The notes below the pieces were generated by a model. That model was not told the DNA's origin. It did not search any database and saw nothing but the letters and a program-made list of their open reading frames with translations. Made by a program: the position numbers and the translations under genes. This document shows positions 1 through 16,749 of a stretch of 64,000 bases of DNA, piece by piece. Each line of letters starts with the position of its first letter. Within the stretch, counting starts at the first letter, position 1. Source of the stretch: Nymphaea colorata (Eukaryota; Streptophyta; Magnoliopsida; Nymphaeales; Nymphaeaceae); NCBI RefSeq assembly GCF_008831285.2, contig NC_045144.1:16231858-16295857 (forward strand). Direction: 5' to 3'.

Positions 1-560
1 ATAAATTGCTACTCAACTACGATTGAGTTTTGCGGTGGTTCAAATACAAACCCAAGATAATAACGATGATATTAATAAGCCCAATACAGCATCCAGTAAA
101 GTTCCCTATAAAGGTCTTTTTAACAATGGCAATGAAACTAATAATAAACTGTTTCACAGATCTTATCCGCGTCCGTTGGTCCAAAGAATTATTTCCGAAA
201 CCATTCGATAGAATCCGAAATTTTGTTCCCAGTGGGACACCATTCCTCCTGTCTTCCCGCTACAGCCTTGCCGCCGGAAGGACGAAGGCCTAAAACTATC
301 CGGTCAACGAACCGGATCAGAAAGAGTAGCGGCAAGAGATGGAGGCCAAAAATGAAAACCAGTAAATCGCGCTCTCGGCCAACATGAACGAGGGTTGCTC
401 AGGATATTCACGTAGGAACAAGCTTAAAACAAGAGCAAAACACAGAGTCTGGAAAGACGCGAGAAACGGGGCAATCATTTTAGTAATATGTACAGATCAC
501 ACCACACGACTGTCCAGCCGAGCTGCATTTCCATATAAACCATAACGGGGTTTTAGGTAG
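1..560. other. 3' flank of the aspartic protease gene, no gene seen
   Basis: The stretch lies downstream of the minus-strand aspartic protease stop codon and should contain its 3' UTR in the part nearest 560. The two small plus-strand ORFs near 23-293 overlap each other, have no recognisable domain and look like chance. No polyadenylation signal could be assigned with confidence. Confidence 0.5.
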
Positions 561-622
561 TAGCTTAGAAAAGTTTGCTAAGTCGTGACCAAGGGAGGCA
601 CCAGCCCCAAGGAAGGAGGATC

Positions 623-5950
<5,328 letters not shown>

Positions 5951-7889
5951 TTCAAGGGCATTTAAGTCAAGTAACGGCACCAGTGTGACACCTAATGACA
6001 TATATTAACCCTACTCTTTCTCGTAATCGCCTGTGACCTTTTCGTGGATTCTAGGCTAAAAATAACTAACTTGACAACGGGGACGCCTTCGCCAATTCAT
6101 GATTTGTTCGTCCCTTTTCGGCCAACGGCCATATTCATTTCCCGAGCAACAAACTTTGGAGATACCAACTCAGCTACCGGTCTCTACGTGGGAGAGAAGG
6201 GCGTGAGAGAATCTCCGCCGTCCGATGGTCTAGATCGTCTCCTGGCCGTTGGATTCCTCGATAGGTGTCACTTTTATCTTCTCCGCCTTGCTTTATGTTC
6301 TCTTCGTTGTTTTCAAAGGAGCTGACGTAAGCCGCTACCTATGAGTCAAGGACACATCTTGTCCTTTGACTTGTTTACGACGAAAAGACCCTCATAAATG
6401 GAGTTTGTTATGAGCCTTTTTTTATTGTAAGTTTTTTAGAAAAAAAATATTAACAAAAAACAAGCTTTGAAAAAATAATTTGCATTTAAAAAGTGGAAAA
6501 TAAGATTGATGGGTATCGAAAAATACCAAAAAAAAAAAAAAAAGTTGTAATTCAGTTAATACCATTGATTGAAGCATAGGCCGATTTTTTGCAAGGCCAC
6601 ATTTGTAAATGCCATGTAAAATTCTATTCATACCACCAACCCCTAATGAAGTTCGAATAAAAGAATAAAAATATATGCAGATAGCTTTTTCAACGCGCAT
6701 AATGATAATCATCGCAACATTACAGCTTTGGACAAGCTTCATTTGACAACATTAACTTACCAATTCTTTAATGTTTTGTTAAATATTGTGTCAATTTAAC
6801 ATCAATTCATGAACATGACATTATTTATAAATATTTTCCTTCATCTGTCATTATTAATCTTTGATTGCATAAATGTTTCCATGTCACCCTTTAAAAATAT
6901 ATTTTTGAGATTCATTTAAGTGTGTTTGATAGCTTCAAACCTTATGTCCAACGCTGATTTAAGATCCCTTTTATGTGGGATCCACAGTAATATACAAACG
7001 CGGGATTTTACCATTATCATAAAAAACGGATTTATGTTTTTCCAAAAAATATGAAATCTTTATGTTTTCTCCTACCTTTATTTGAATTTGAAAAGTTCAT
7101 TTTTGTTGCTTGACCAATTGGATAATTTACAAATTAATGGGCATTTGGGAGAAAATAAGAAGAAAGGACCTCCCTGTTTGACATTTATGTTAGAAAAGAA
7201 CGTTAGTGCTAAAAACTTTTAAAAAATCCATAATAGGGCCTAAGGGTGGACCCGTGGATGCAAGTTTTCTCTTTGTGAAAGAATGGCGTGCTTATTTTGG
7301 GCGTTGTGAATAAAAAAGTCAAGGATCGAGGAAAAACAAAGCACTGGGAAATACTAACTGGTGTCATTTGTCGAAACTGCTTGAAGAATATCGTCTTTTC
7401 CCTGGATGAGTAATGGAATTTAAAGAATGATTCTCTTTGAGATTCTCCTAGACCAACATGAGTAGCCATTAAATTACAGTTTTTAATAGAAACCAAACTG
7501 TATGAAATCAATATGCAAATAATATCTTTCACAAATACAAGATAAGTATTTTTTTTTAGTGTTACTTGTGAAGTTTTTATAACGTTTTAATACATTTAAA
7601 ATGACTTCTTTGAATGGAATTCTAATATTTTGCTTGTGAAGATCACATCTACATGTTCGATTTTACATGGAAATAACAAGTGATGAAAGATGTTGATATG
7701 AAGTCCTTAGATAAGTATTTGGCAATGTCAAAGTTTGTATGGGTAGGGCATCGCCTCGGCTATAAGAAGTCATGGACGGTGTTGAGAAAGATCTTTAATA
7801 ATCAATTAGTGATGTCAATGTCGGTGTAAGTCTGAATTTGCTGATTTGAATCATATTACATAAACTATTTTTTTAGGCGAGCAGGGAGC

Positions 7890-8094
7890 AGGGGCGAAGC
7901 CATGATATTTTTCAGGGGCGGGCCAAACAGTTCGTGGGTCAAGTTAGGATGAGCGACTGATCGAGCAAAAAAGAGCGACAGATTGGGCAAAGAAGAGTGA
8001 CAGGTCGGGCCAAACTAAAAAAATTCACGCGCTCACCCAAGCCATGCCCAGGCGCCGCCCCCCAAACCCCCCCCCCCCCCCCCCCCCCCCCCCC
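7890..8094 (+). repeat. Degraded repeat with short tandem units ending in a 28-base C run
   Basis: The segment opens with GGGGCGAAGCCATGAT, resembling the GGCGGAGCC-type ends of repeats at 45-50 kb. Between about 7945 and 8017 are three degenerate units of roughly 24 bp, each with GAGYGACWG followed by a GGGCMAA-like part. It ends in an uninterrupted run of C at 8067-8094. The family is unidentified. Confidence 0.5.
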
Positions 8095-9736
8095 TTAAGG
8101 TACAAAGTTTGTTTTGGTGCATCAGAATACTACCTCCATTGTGCTTGAACTTATAGCTCTTTTTCACAACATAAAAGAGTTGGCAGTCTCAAAATTAGAA
8201 ACCAAAACTGATTGCTTATCAACCCCCACCCTTCTATTGCCCCAACTTCTCACAAACAAATCTAAATTGTGGAAATGTCAATGTTACTTTTTATACTCTT
8301 CATTTTTCCTCTTTTAGTTTTTGCATTAAAAGCGTTTTTTTAATTTAAATTAATTTGATTTACGCCTGATTTCAAATCCGATTCAATCCAGTCCATCCTC
8401 AGATTCCGTTCAGATCAAAACCAATTCGATAACATTGAATATTGATTAGGTTAGATCGAATTCCAACTCTTCGGCTCTACGTCATCAGTATCAACCATTG
8501 AGTGGTTGGTATCTACCTGTGGAGTTCCCCGTCCTCTAAAAAAACAAGCACGCAAATTTTATCAGTTATCACCACCTCAAACTTGTGACCAACAGTCGAA
8601 ACGTTGTGGAGATTGCTTCTTGGAAATGAAACCTTTACGTTTCCATCACCCCAAAGCCACATAGAAAAAATCTGTAGTTTATGTATAAGAAAATGGAGTA
8701 ATATATATATAAAAGACCATGAATAACTCATATCCTCCACGTTAATTCGCAAATTCTTTTCATCACAGTGCTTTCAAGGGAGATCGGCTGCTCACATTTT
8801 GCATGCAATTTTGCCGGCGGGCAACGCACAGAGATGGTTTTTTAAGTTCCTTGTGCGTGTACTTCCTTCTTTTGTTAGTGTATTGGCCAAAGTTGCGTTG
8901 CTTTGTTCTTAGTTGGTCTGTCTTTTTCTGTGCCACTTAGGAAGCTTGTCAATCATGCTAAGGAATATCACCAGCCACACGCCACTGGCGTCCCTGGTTC
9001 ACGTATATTGCAACGGCATTAAAAAAAAGACGGGTGCACCATGAGCAGTAAAGGGGGATAAGACAATTTAATAATTTATTAAATAAATATCTCTCATAGT
9101 TTTTTTATTTTGTTTTATTTTCAATTTTTTCTTTACAAAAAAGTTTTATTTTTTATGTGAACTTAACGCATTTTAGTCATTAACTATATGGACATGAAGT
9201 TATTTTTTGAATGAAAGTATTGCAAGTGAGTATGAGGTTAACATCCAGTGACTCTAGCCCTCGGGTTCTGTGTTGGGATACAGTGTCATGAGGACTGGAG
9301 TATGGTTTCAAAATTTTGACAAAAGCCGCAATATTTTTTTAAAAAAAATTTATAGAAGGTAAATAATTTTTTTTAAATTTACATGTAATTTTTTTTTTTA
9401 ACTTGAGGTGGAGTCAGCCCCTGAAAACATCTTAGCTCCGTTTTGAATCCGAAAAAATAACACCCACAATAATCAAACTAATGATATGCCTTCTACACGA
9501 CTACATGCCCAACCAGTTATGCTTCATCCCCTTTTACACGGCTGCATGCCCAACTCACCCCTTAGAACTCCAATAATAAAAGAATTCAATCTTCTTTTCA
9601 TTAACATGATTCTTTCATGCAGATGGCACTTGGAAAAAATAAAATAACATACTCATATGAAATGTAGTTTGAGGCTTGTACCTCGTCACTTGATGGAGCT
9701 ATAGGTTGAATTTTTTGGTGTTTCATTGTCATCGTC

Positions 9737-9738
<2 letters not shown>

Positions 9739-9813
<75 letters not shown>
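9739..9813. repeat. Compound (CT)n(TA)n microsatellite
   Basis: A CT dinucleotide run of about 14 units passes directly into about 23 TA units. It lies in gene-free DNA. Confidence 0.95.
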
Positions 9814-9817
<4 letters not shown>

Positions 9818-12051
9818 GAAATCAATCAGTAAAAACCAAATTGCAAACATAAAAGTGAAATTGTTTGTTTAAGAGTTTAAAATGCCCCTTAAAAAGGATA
9901 AAGAGTTTCATTTAAGTAATTCTTTTTTTTCTTCTTCCTTTCCTCCTTTAAAGATATTTCAAATTTTTAAAAAGAGAGTTTGACATTTATGTCTGCAGCT
10001 TAATTTCAACCTTATGTTCCCATTACAGTCAACATCCTATGTGATTATTTCATTTAGGTAAGCCTAACACGTCTTGGTCGATCTTATCTTCTGACTCTTA
10101 TTAGAAATCATTCTTAATTAAGTATTAATGTGAGGTGGTTGATGACTGGCTTGACATTAGGGATGCAAATGACTCGACCTTGGTTCGGGCTTAGATCTGA
10201 GCTTTTCTGGATCTAGCTACCAGATTGGATTGAAAGTTGGATCTTGACTCGAATACATTTTCAGAAACCAATAAAAGTGACTTACATTTAATTATTATTT
10301 GGATTCCAAGTGGTCTTGAGCTCAAGAGGAGTTTGACCAAACCAAGCTCGACGAATGTCGTTCCTATTTAAACTGCCTCTCGTTGGAGCTAAGTTTGATC
10401 CTATGCGCTAAGAGGCCTTTTTAAAATCCAAATCCAATCTGTCGGATCTTATGGATACAGACATACAGGTACAAAGTCTACAAACATGACAACTTTAGAA
10501 AATGTTGGTACAAAAGTATAACAGAATACATATATATGTATATATATGCAATATAATACAAAAAATCAAAATGAAAGGAACATTTTAGTAAACAAGTGAT
10601 ACAAATAAAAACGTTATATGTTAATGAACAATAACTCTAAAAACAAAATGAAAAGCAAGTTGGAAAAAATTAAATCAAGTAAATTAACCGGTTTGTGTCA
10701 GTTTTGATCTAAAAGGTACCAAATTGTGTCTAAGTACTCATTTTGGATAACAGGTACACTGATACGGGTATAAGGACCTTATTGAAGTACCTACACGACT
10801 TAGTTACACATTGTTCTCATGTCCACTGTTTATGTGTACCTACAAACACCACACTAGCTTATGCTTATCAATAGGGAGGTCATTGATCATATTCAAATCC
10901 GATCTGCATTTTATCATCTAGTATTGACGGGAAGTTCATATATTTGGATTCAAATTTGAACAAAGAAAATTCTGTACCCTATCAAATCTGATTTTTTAGT
11001 TCAGAATCCAAATCCAGTCCATAACTGACTTTTAAATTCACGACCAAATCTAAATCCAACCTCCCAATGCATAATTGAGTCCAAACTGCATTATCATATG
11101 ATAAGAACCAGCCTTTGAAACATATGAATATTGGATATAGAATATTTGTTTAAAATTGAATCTGAATATGAATCATGATCTGAATATGTCAAATAACTGG
11201 GAGATTAAATTTAATCACTTGGGTTTCTCTTACCAGATCTTCAAGGAGATTATAAATTGGAGATTGCTAGCTCAGGCCCTTCCACTATTCCAAAGAATTA
11301 TGCACAGGAAAATATACAAGGAAAGAAAAGATGCCCACAGCCACAGGCCACAAAACGATCAAATCCAAACCGATCCATTTAGGATGAACTATAGAACAAT
11401 ACCACCAAGATCAGCAATACTGAGTCGGGGACAATATGTCCTGATTATTCCTCTGATCAACCAACAACAGAAACAAACATTTTCCGCACAACAATCTGAA
11501 TCTGTTGGTGAGTGTTGCAAATTAAAATAAGTTGTAGAACCAAATTAATCAATCGATTTATTTAGGGGAGTTTAATTACTTTCCGGTTTGAGACTTACGA
11601 TCGATACTTAAGATCATCATTTTGCTTTTTTATATTAAAAAAAGTTAGTCTTTATTAAGGAGGGAAGGAGGATGGTTTGATCTAGTTCTCAAATCTTGAG
11701 GATTCAAATCCAAAGTTATCAAACACCCGCTTAGTCATTCAGTTGAACTGACTGCAAATAAGTAAAAAAGGAAGAATAATCTGATACAGTTTAATATGGG
11801 CCAATTGGGTACTAAAATTGTAATATGACTGCATCGAACGAAGTAAACAATTATAGATCATGGAGAATCCACATTGCAGATCCAGATCCAAAGCCCCCAA
11901 CTGGGAATCTAACTCCAGTATGTTTACTTTGAGCCTGCATCCGGATCAGACACGATGGGAACCGGCCACAGGACTGATCCGATCTTGCTATCGAGGTGGA
12001 AATTTGCTAAAACTAAAAGCAAACGAATTCTGGATCCAAACTCAGTAGGTG

Positions 12052-12066
12052 ATTCCAGAACCTTCC
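12052..12066 (+). promoter_or_regulatory. Perfect three-unit heat-shock element upstream of HSP101
   Basis: The order TTC-ca-GAA-cc-TTC is a perfect alternating trimer with 2-bp gaps, the consensus binding site of heat-shock factors. It lies 520-535 bp upstream of the HSP101 start codon. A second two-unit site, TTC-gg-GAA, is at 12190-12197 (about 390 bp upstream). Gene identity and site position together support heat induction; no clear TATA box was found between them and the ORF. Confidence 0.7.
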
Positions 12067-12585
12067 GAACTAACCTTTTCCGGCGAAAACCATGCGCTTC
12101 AGCACTTGTCGATGCAGGAGACGTCCATCTACCATGATGGACGGCCTGGATCAAAGCGCTCTTTCGAAAATCCAGAAGAGTCCGGCAGTTTCGGGAACGT
12201 GCTCCGTTCTTCCGGAGGAACGTCGATCTCTCTGCCTCCCCAACAAAAGCCCAGTTCCTCCCCCCTTCGATCACCAGGAAACCAAGTTTACGAATTCTGG
12301 CTACCCATCAAACCGTTCTCGAGAAATCGACGAAACCGCTGGCGTAACTCCTTTCGTTCGTTCTTCTTTGACAGTGCTTAGCTAGTTTCTGCATTTTCTC
12401 GCGTCGATTGGTCGTCTCTTCGTTCGTTTCTCCTCTTTGAAAATCTCAAATTCTCTGTGTCGTTCGAGAGGTCTTCCATTTGCGCGTTGTTCTTTGGTTC
12501 AAGTGCGACCCAAGTTTTCTCGTTGCACTGAAGAGGAATTGCTGCTCAATTGGGAGGAAGAAGAGAAGAGGAGAGAAGTCACACG

Positions 12586-15500
12586 ATGAATCCCGACAAG
12601 TTTACTCACAAGACCAACGAGGCTCTGGTGGGCGCGCAGCAGCTCGCCATGGACGCCGGTCACGTACAGATTACCCCGCTGCACCTCGCACAGTCGCTTA
12701 TCTCTGACCAGTCCGGCATTTTCCGGCAGTCCATCGCCAATGCAGGCGGTGCGGAGGCTGCCAACTCCTTCGAGCGCGTTTTGAATCAGGCCCTCAAGAA
12801 AATCCCCTCACAGCACCCTGCGCCGGACGAGGTCCCGGCGAGCACCACCCTTATCAAGGTTATCCGGCGGGCTCAATCGTCGCAAAAGTCACATGGCGAC
12901 ACCCACTTGGCGGTCGATCAGTTGATCCTTGGCCTTCTTGAGGACTCCCAAATTGGAGATATTCTCAAGGAGGCCGGCATCAGCGTTGCACGCGTGAAGA
13001 CGGAGGTGGAGAAACTGAGAGGAAAGGAAAGGAAGAAAGTGGAGAGTGCGTCTGGCGATACCAATTTCCAGGCGTTGAAGACATATGGACGGGACCTCGT
13101 CGAAGAGGCTGGGAAGCTCGACCCGGTAATCGGCCGGGACGAGGAGATTAGGAGGGTTGTGAGGATCCTGTCGAGGAGGACGAAGAACAATCCGGTGCTT
13201 ATCGGTGAGCCCGGCGTCGGAAAAACTGCCGTTGTTGAAGGGTTGGCTCAGAGGATTGTGAGAGGCGATGTGCCAAGGTAATGCAACGTGGTTACGGTTT
13301 CGATTCCCGAGACTTTTTCGAACTTGGGTTCACTTTTTTTTTTTTTCTTGATTGATTATTTTGAATTGAGTAAAACGTGATCGCTTTTTTGGGAGTTACA
13401 TTGATGAATCCTTTTGTTTTTGTGACCAGCAATTTGAGTGATGTGCGGTTGGTAGCATTGGACATGGGAGCATTGGTTGCAGGGGCCAAATACAGAGGTG
13501 AATTTGAGGAAAGGCTGAAGGCCGTCCTGAAAGAGGTGGAGGAGGCGAATGGGAAGGTTATTCTCTTCATCGATGAAATCCATCTTGTCCTCGGAGCAGG
13601 TATGTCCGAAAACACCTGCTCGCTCTTCCCAAACTTCTTGCATGTGATTTCTGTTCACGTTTATAAATCTTACGTTTTGTTATCAATTGTAGGTCGAACT
13701 GAGGGATCAATGGATGCTGCTAACTTATTCAAGCCAATGCTGGCTCGAGGCCAACTCCGCTGCATTGGTGCCACTACACTTGAAGAGTACCGGAAGTATG
13801 TGGAAAAGGATGCTGCTTTTGAGCGAAGGTTTCAGCAGGTTTATGTGGCTGAACCTAGTGTTGCGGACACAATTAGCATCCTCAGGGGACTGAAGGAGAG
13901 GTATGAAGGACATCATGGTGTTCGGATTCAGGACAGGGCTCTTGTTGTCGCTGCTCAGCTCTCAAGCAGATATATAACTGGTATGTTTCTTCTAATTGTA
14001 TATAAGAATCAGTCGATGGGTTCCAATATATTTTATATTCTGGTTTGCTGATCTTCATCCAATATATGCTTGAAATCCTTCTCAGGGCGTCATCTTCCTG
14101 ATAAGGCCATTGATTTGGTTGACGAAGCCTGTGCTAATGTCAGAGTTCAGTTGGACAGTCAGCCAGAGGAAATTGATAATCTGGAAAGGAAAAGGATTCA
14201 ATTGGAAATTGAGTTACACGCATTGGAGAAGGAGAAGGACAAAGCAAGCAAAGCTAGACTTGTGGAGGTTGGTCACTGTTATTTCTAGTTATTGTAGTGC
14301 TGTTTAGGACTGCTAGCAGTCTTGTAGAAGTTTTCTGAGTATCTATCCTTCTGGTTGTCAGGTGCACAAGGAATTGGATGATCTGAGGGACAAATTGCAG
14401 CCGCTTATGATGAAATACCGCAAGGAGAAGGAGAGAGTAGATGAGCTTAGGAGACTTAAACAGAAGCGTGAGGAACTGATGTTTGCATTGCAAGAGGCTG
14501 AGAGAAGGATGGATTTAGCACGAGCTGCTGACCTGCGCTATGGTGGTCTTCAAGAGATTGATGCTTCCATAGCCAAATTAGAAGGCTCCACGGATGAAAA
14601 CCTCATGTTGACTGAGACTGTTGGGCCAGAACACATTGCAGAGGTATATATGTCATTTCCTAGTGTAAGCTACTTCTATTTTTGGTAAACGTTGACATGA
14701 AATGGTTCTAAATTGTTAGCATGTTCTTGGTTCATGCAGGTGGTTAGCCGATGGACTGGAATTCCAGTGACCAGGCTGGGGCAGGATGAAAGAAAAAGGC
14801 TTATGGGTTTGGCTGAGAGGCTTCACAAAAGAGTTGTTGGTCAGGACCAGGCTGTCCAGGCTGTTGCTCAAGCTGTTTTGAGGTCTCGTGCGGGACTGGG
14901 CAGACCGCAGCAACCTACTGGCTCATTTCTGTTCCTCGGTCCTACTGGAGTTGGCAAAACGGAGCTTGCAAAAGCTCTTGCAGAGCAACTCTTTGACGAT
15001 GAGAATTTGTTGGTGAGGATCGACATGTCAGAATATATGGAGCAGCATTCAGTTGCTCGTCTCATCGGTGCCCCACCTGGGTACGATTAGCATCTCTGAA
15101 CTCTCTTCACTTCTGTCAACACTTGAATTATGTGTTCAGGTTACATATCTCTGTTGTATACACGCAGGTATGTTGGCCATGAGGAAGGAGGACAGCTTAC
15201 TGAAGCTGTCAGGAGGAGACCGTATAGTGTAATCTTATTTGATGAGGTCGAGAAAGCGCATGTATCAGTGTTTAACACACTCCTTCAGGTTCTTGATGAT
15301 GGTAGATTGACAGATGGGCAAGGAAGGACGGTGGACTTTACAAACACTGTGATCATTATGACTTCAAATCTTGGTGCTGAGCACCTTCTTTCAGGATTGG
15401 TTGGTCAGACGTCTATGCAGAGTGCAAGGGAGCTAGTTATGCGAGAGGTGGGTAAATTAAGGGAGTGTCTAACGTTACTGAACATGTTTGCAGTCATCCT

Positions 15501-16149
15501 GTCTAGACTAACAGTGGGCACTAACATAACACAATTTTCAAGTGACGCTGACATGACATTAACACAATTTTCAGGTTCGGAGGCACTTCAGGCCTGAATT
15601 ATTAAATCGGCTGGACGAAGTTGTCGTGTTTGATCCTCTCTCACATGACCAACTTCGGAAAGTGGCCAGGTTGCAGATGAAAGATGTGGCTGCACGGCTT
15701 GCAGAGAGAGGGGTTGCTATAGCAGTTTCAGATGCAGCTCTAGATGTCGTGCTGGCACAATCATATGATCCGGTGAGTAACTCTTAAAAATCTGTGCGTT
15801 TGTGTTGCACCCTTTGACTCATTATGGAAATGCTGATTCTCCAGTATCTGTGATTCAGGTTTATGGTGCTCGCCCAATTAGAAGGTGGTTGGAGAAGAAT
15901 GTGGTGACAGAATTGTCGATGATGCTCATTAAGGATGAGATTGACGAAAACTCGACCGTTTACATAGATGCAGCATCAGGAGCAAAAGGATTGTCTTACA
16001 GAGTGGAAAAGAATGGTGGTCTGGTTAATGCTGACACTGGGCTCAAGTCGGATATACTGATTGAGATTCCAAACGGCCCTAATAAGAGCGAAGCTGCACA
16101 GATGGTGAAGAAGATGAAGATTTTGGAAGAAGATGATATGGAAGAGTAG
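12586..16149 (+). CDS. HSP101: Cytosolic HSP101 / ClpB-type AAA+ disaggregase
   Basis: The product is a hexameric AAA+ chaperone that pulls proteins out of heat-induced aggregates, working with HSP70 and small HSPs, and is needed for acquired thermotolerance. Exons are 12586-13277, 13430-13599, 13693-13980, 14086-14267, 14362-14643, 14740-15080, 15168-15447, 15575-15772 and 15859-16149, all GT-AG. The total is 2724 nt (907 aa), near the family norm of about 910. Visible in order are the Clp N-domain (from [10 protein letters not shown]), NBD1 with Walker A GEPGVGKT (207-214) and Walker B ILFIDEIH, the coiled-coil M-domain (exons 4-5), NBD2 with GPTGVGKT (605-612) and [10 protein letters not shown], and an acidic tail ending EEDDMEE. 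There is no transit peptide, so it is the cytosolic/nuclear type rather than an organellar ClpB. No frame damage was seen. Confidence 0.97.
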
Positions 16150-16510
16150 AGTTTGTGGGGCATGTCGTGTGATGAGCCTTAAATCTTTTGATTTTGGTTT
16201 GTCTCGTTAGAGACGGATGTTGTTGATAGAGGCCTCAGAGGAAGAGCCACCAAGAGTCTATCGTCACTTTGTATATGCATGTATGTTACGCATGGGCATG
16301 GATTGTCCTTGGACACTCTTGCCTATACTATTGTGCTTTTGTTATGCTTAAATTGTGAATATAAAGCATTTCATAGTTTTGAAGTTTGGATTTGCAACTG
16401 GTCCGTCTACCTGTTGATTTTCTGTAACTTGCGGTTCATGCTTTTCGATTTGTATGTGAGGCTGGCTATGGTGGGTTACTGATAGAATATGCGCAAATAA
16501 ATCGACGACG
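16150..16510 (+). other. HSP101 3' flank
   Basis: This non-coding stretch follows the HSP101 stop codon. AATAAA-like strings occur near 16494-16500 and an ATATAAAG near 16360; either could be part of the polyadenylation region. No other gene is seen. Confidence 0.4.
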
Positions 16511-16749
16511 ATTTATACAATGAACACGATTCAGATGCATAAGAACCAGGCTCTCGATTTCTTTTCTTCAATTTTGAGAAGAGGTGTCTATTTTTGCGAT
16601 ACGAGAGGAAAGTTACATCTGGATGTGACCAAAATTGACTCTAGTGATAGGATTCTTGAACATAAACTCGCGTCCTGGTTTCTATTGGTGGATTTTCTCT
16701 ATTCTATGGTGGTTAAGTTTATCAAAGACCCTTTTAAATTCTGACAGTT

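Larger units (their letters stand above)
5951..12040. other. Gene-free, AT-rich intergenic stretch
   Basis: No ORF here has a recognisable domain. The stretch holds an A-run near 6526-6543, a degraded element with a C-run (7890-8094), a CT/TA microsatellite (9739-9813), and decayed segments rich in GATTYGGAT-type motifs near 8340-8480 and 10850-11170. A segment near 10158 begins GGGATGCAAATG, like the start of hAT-type non-autonomous repeats. Nothing supports an expressed gene. Confidence 0.6.

Noticed and set aside
12049-12381. Plus-strand ORF of 110 codons upstream of HSP101
   Set aside because: It overlaps other-frame ORFs and the heat-shock elements, has no domain and lies in promoter or leader DNA.
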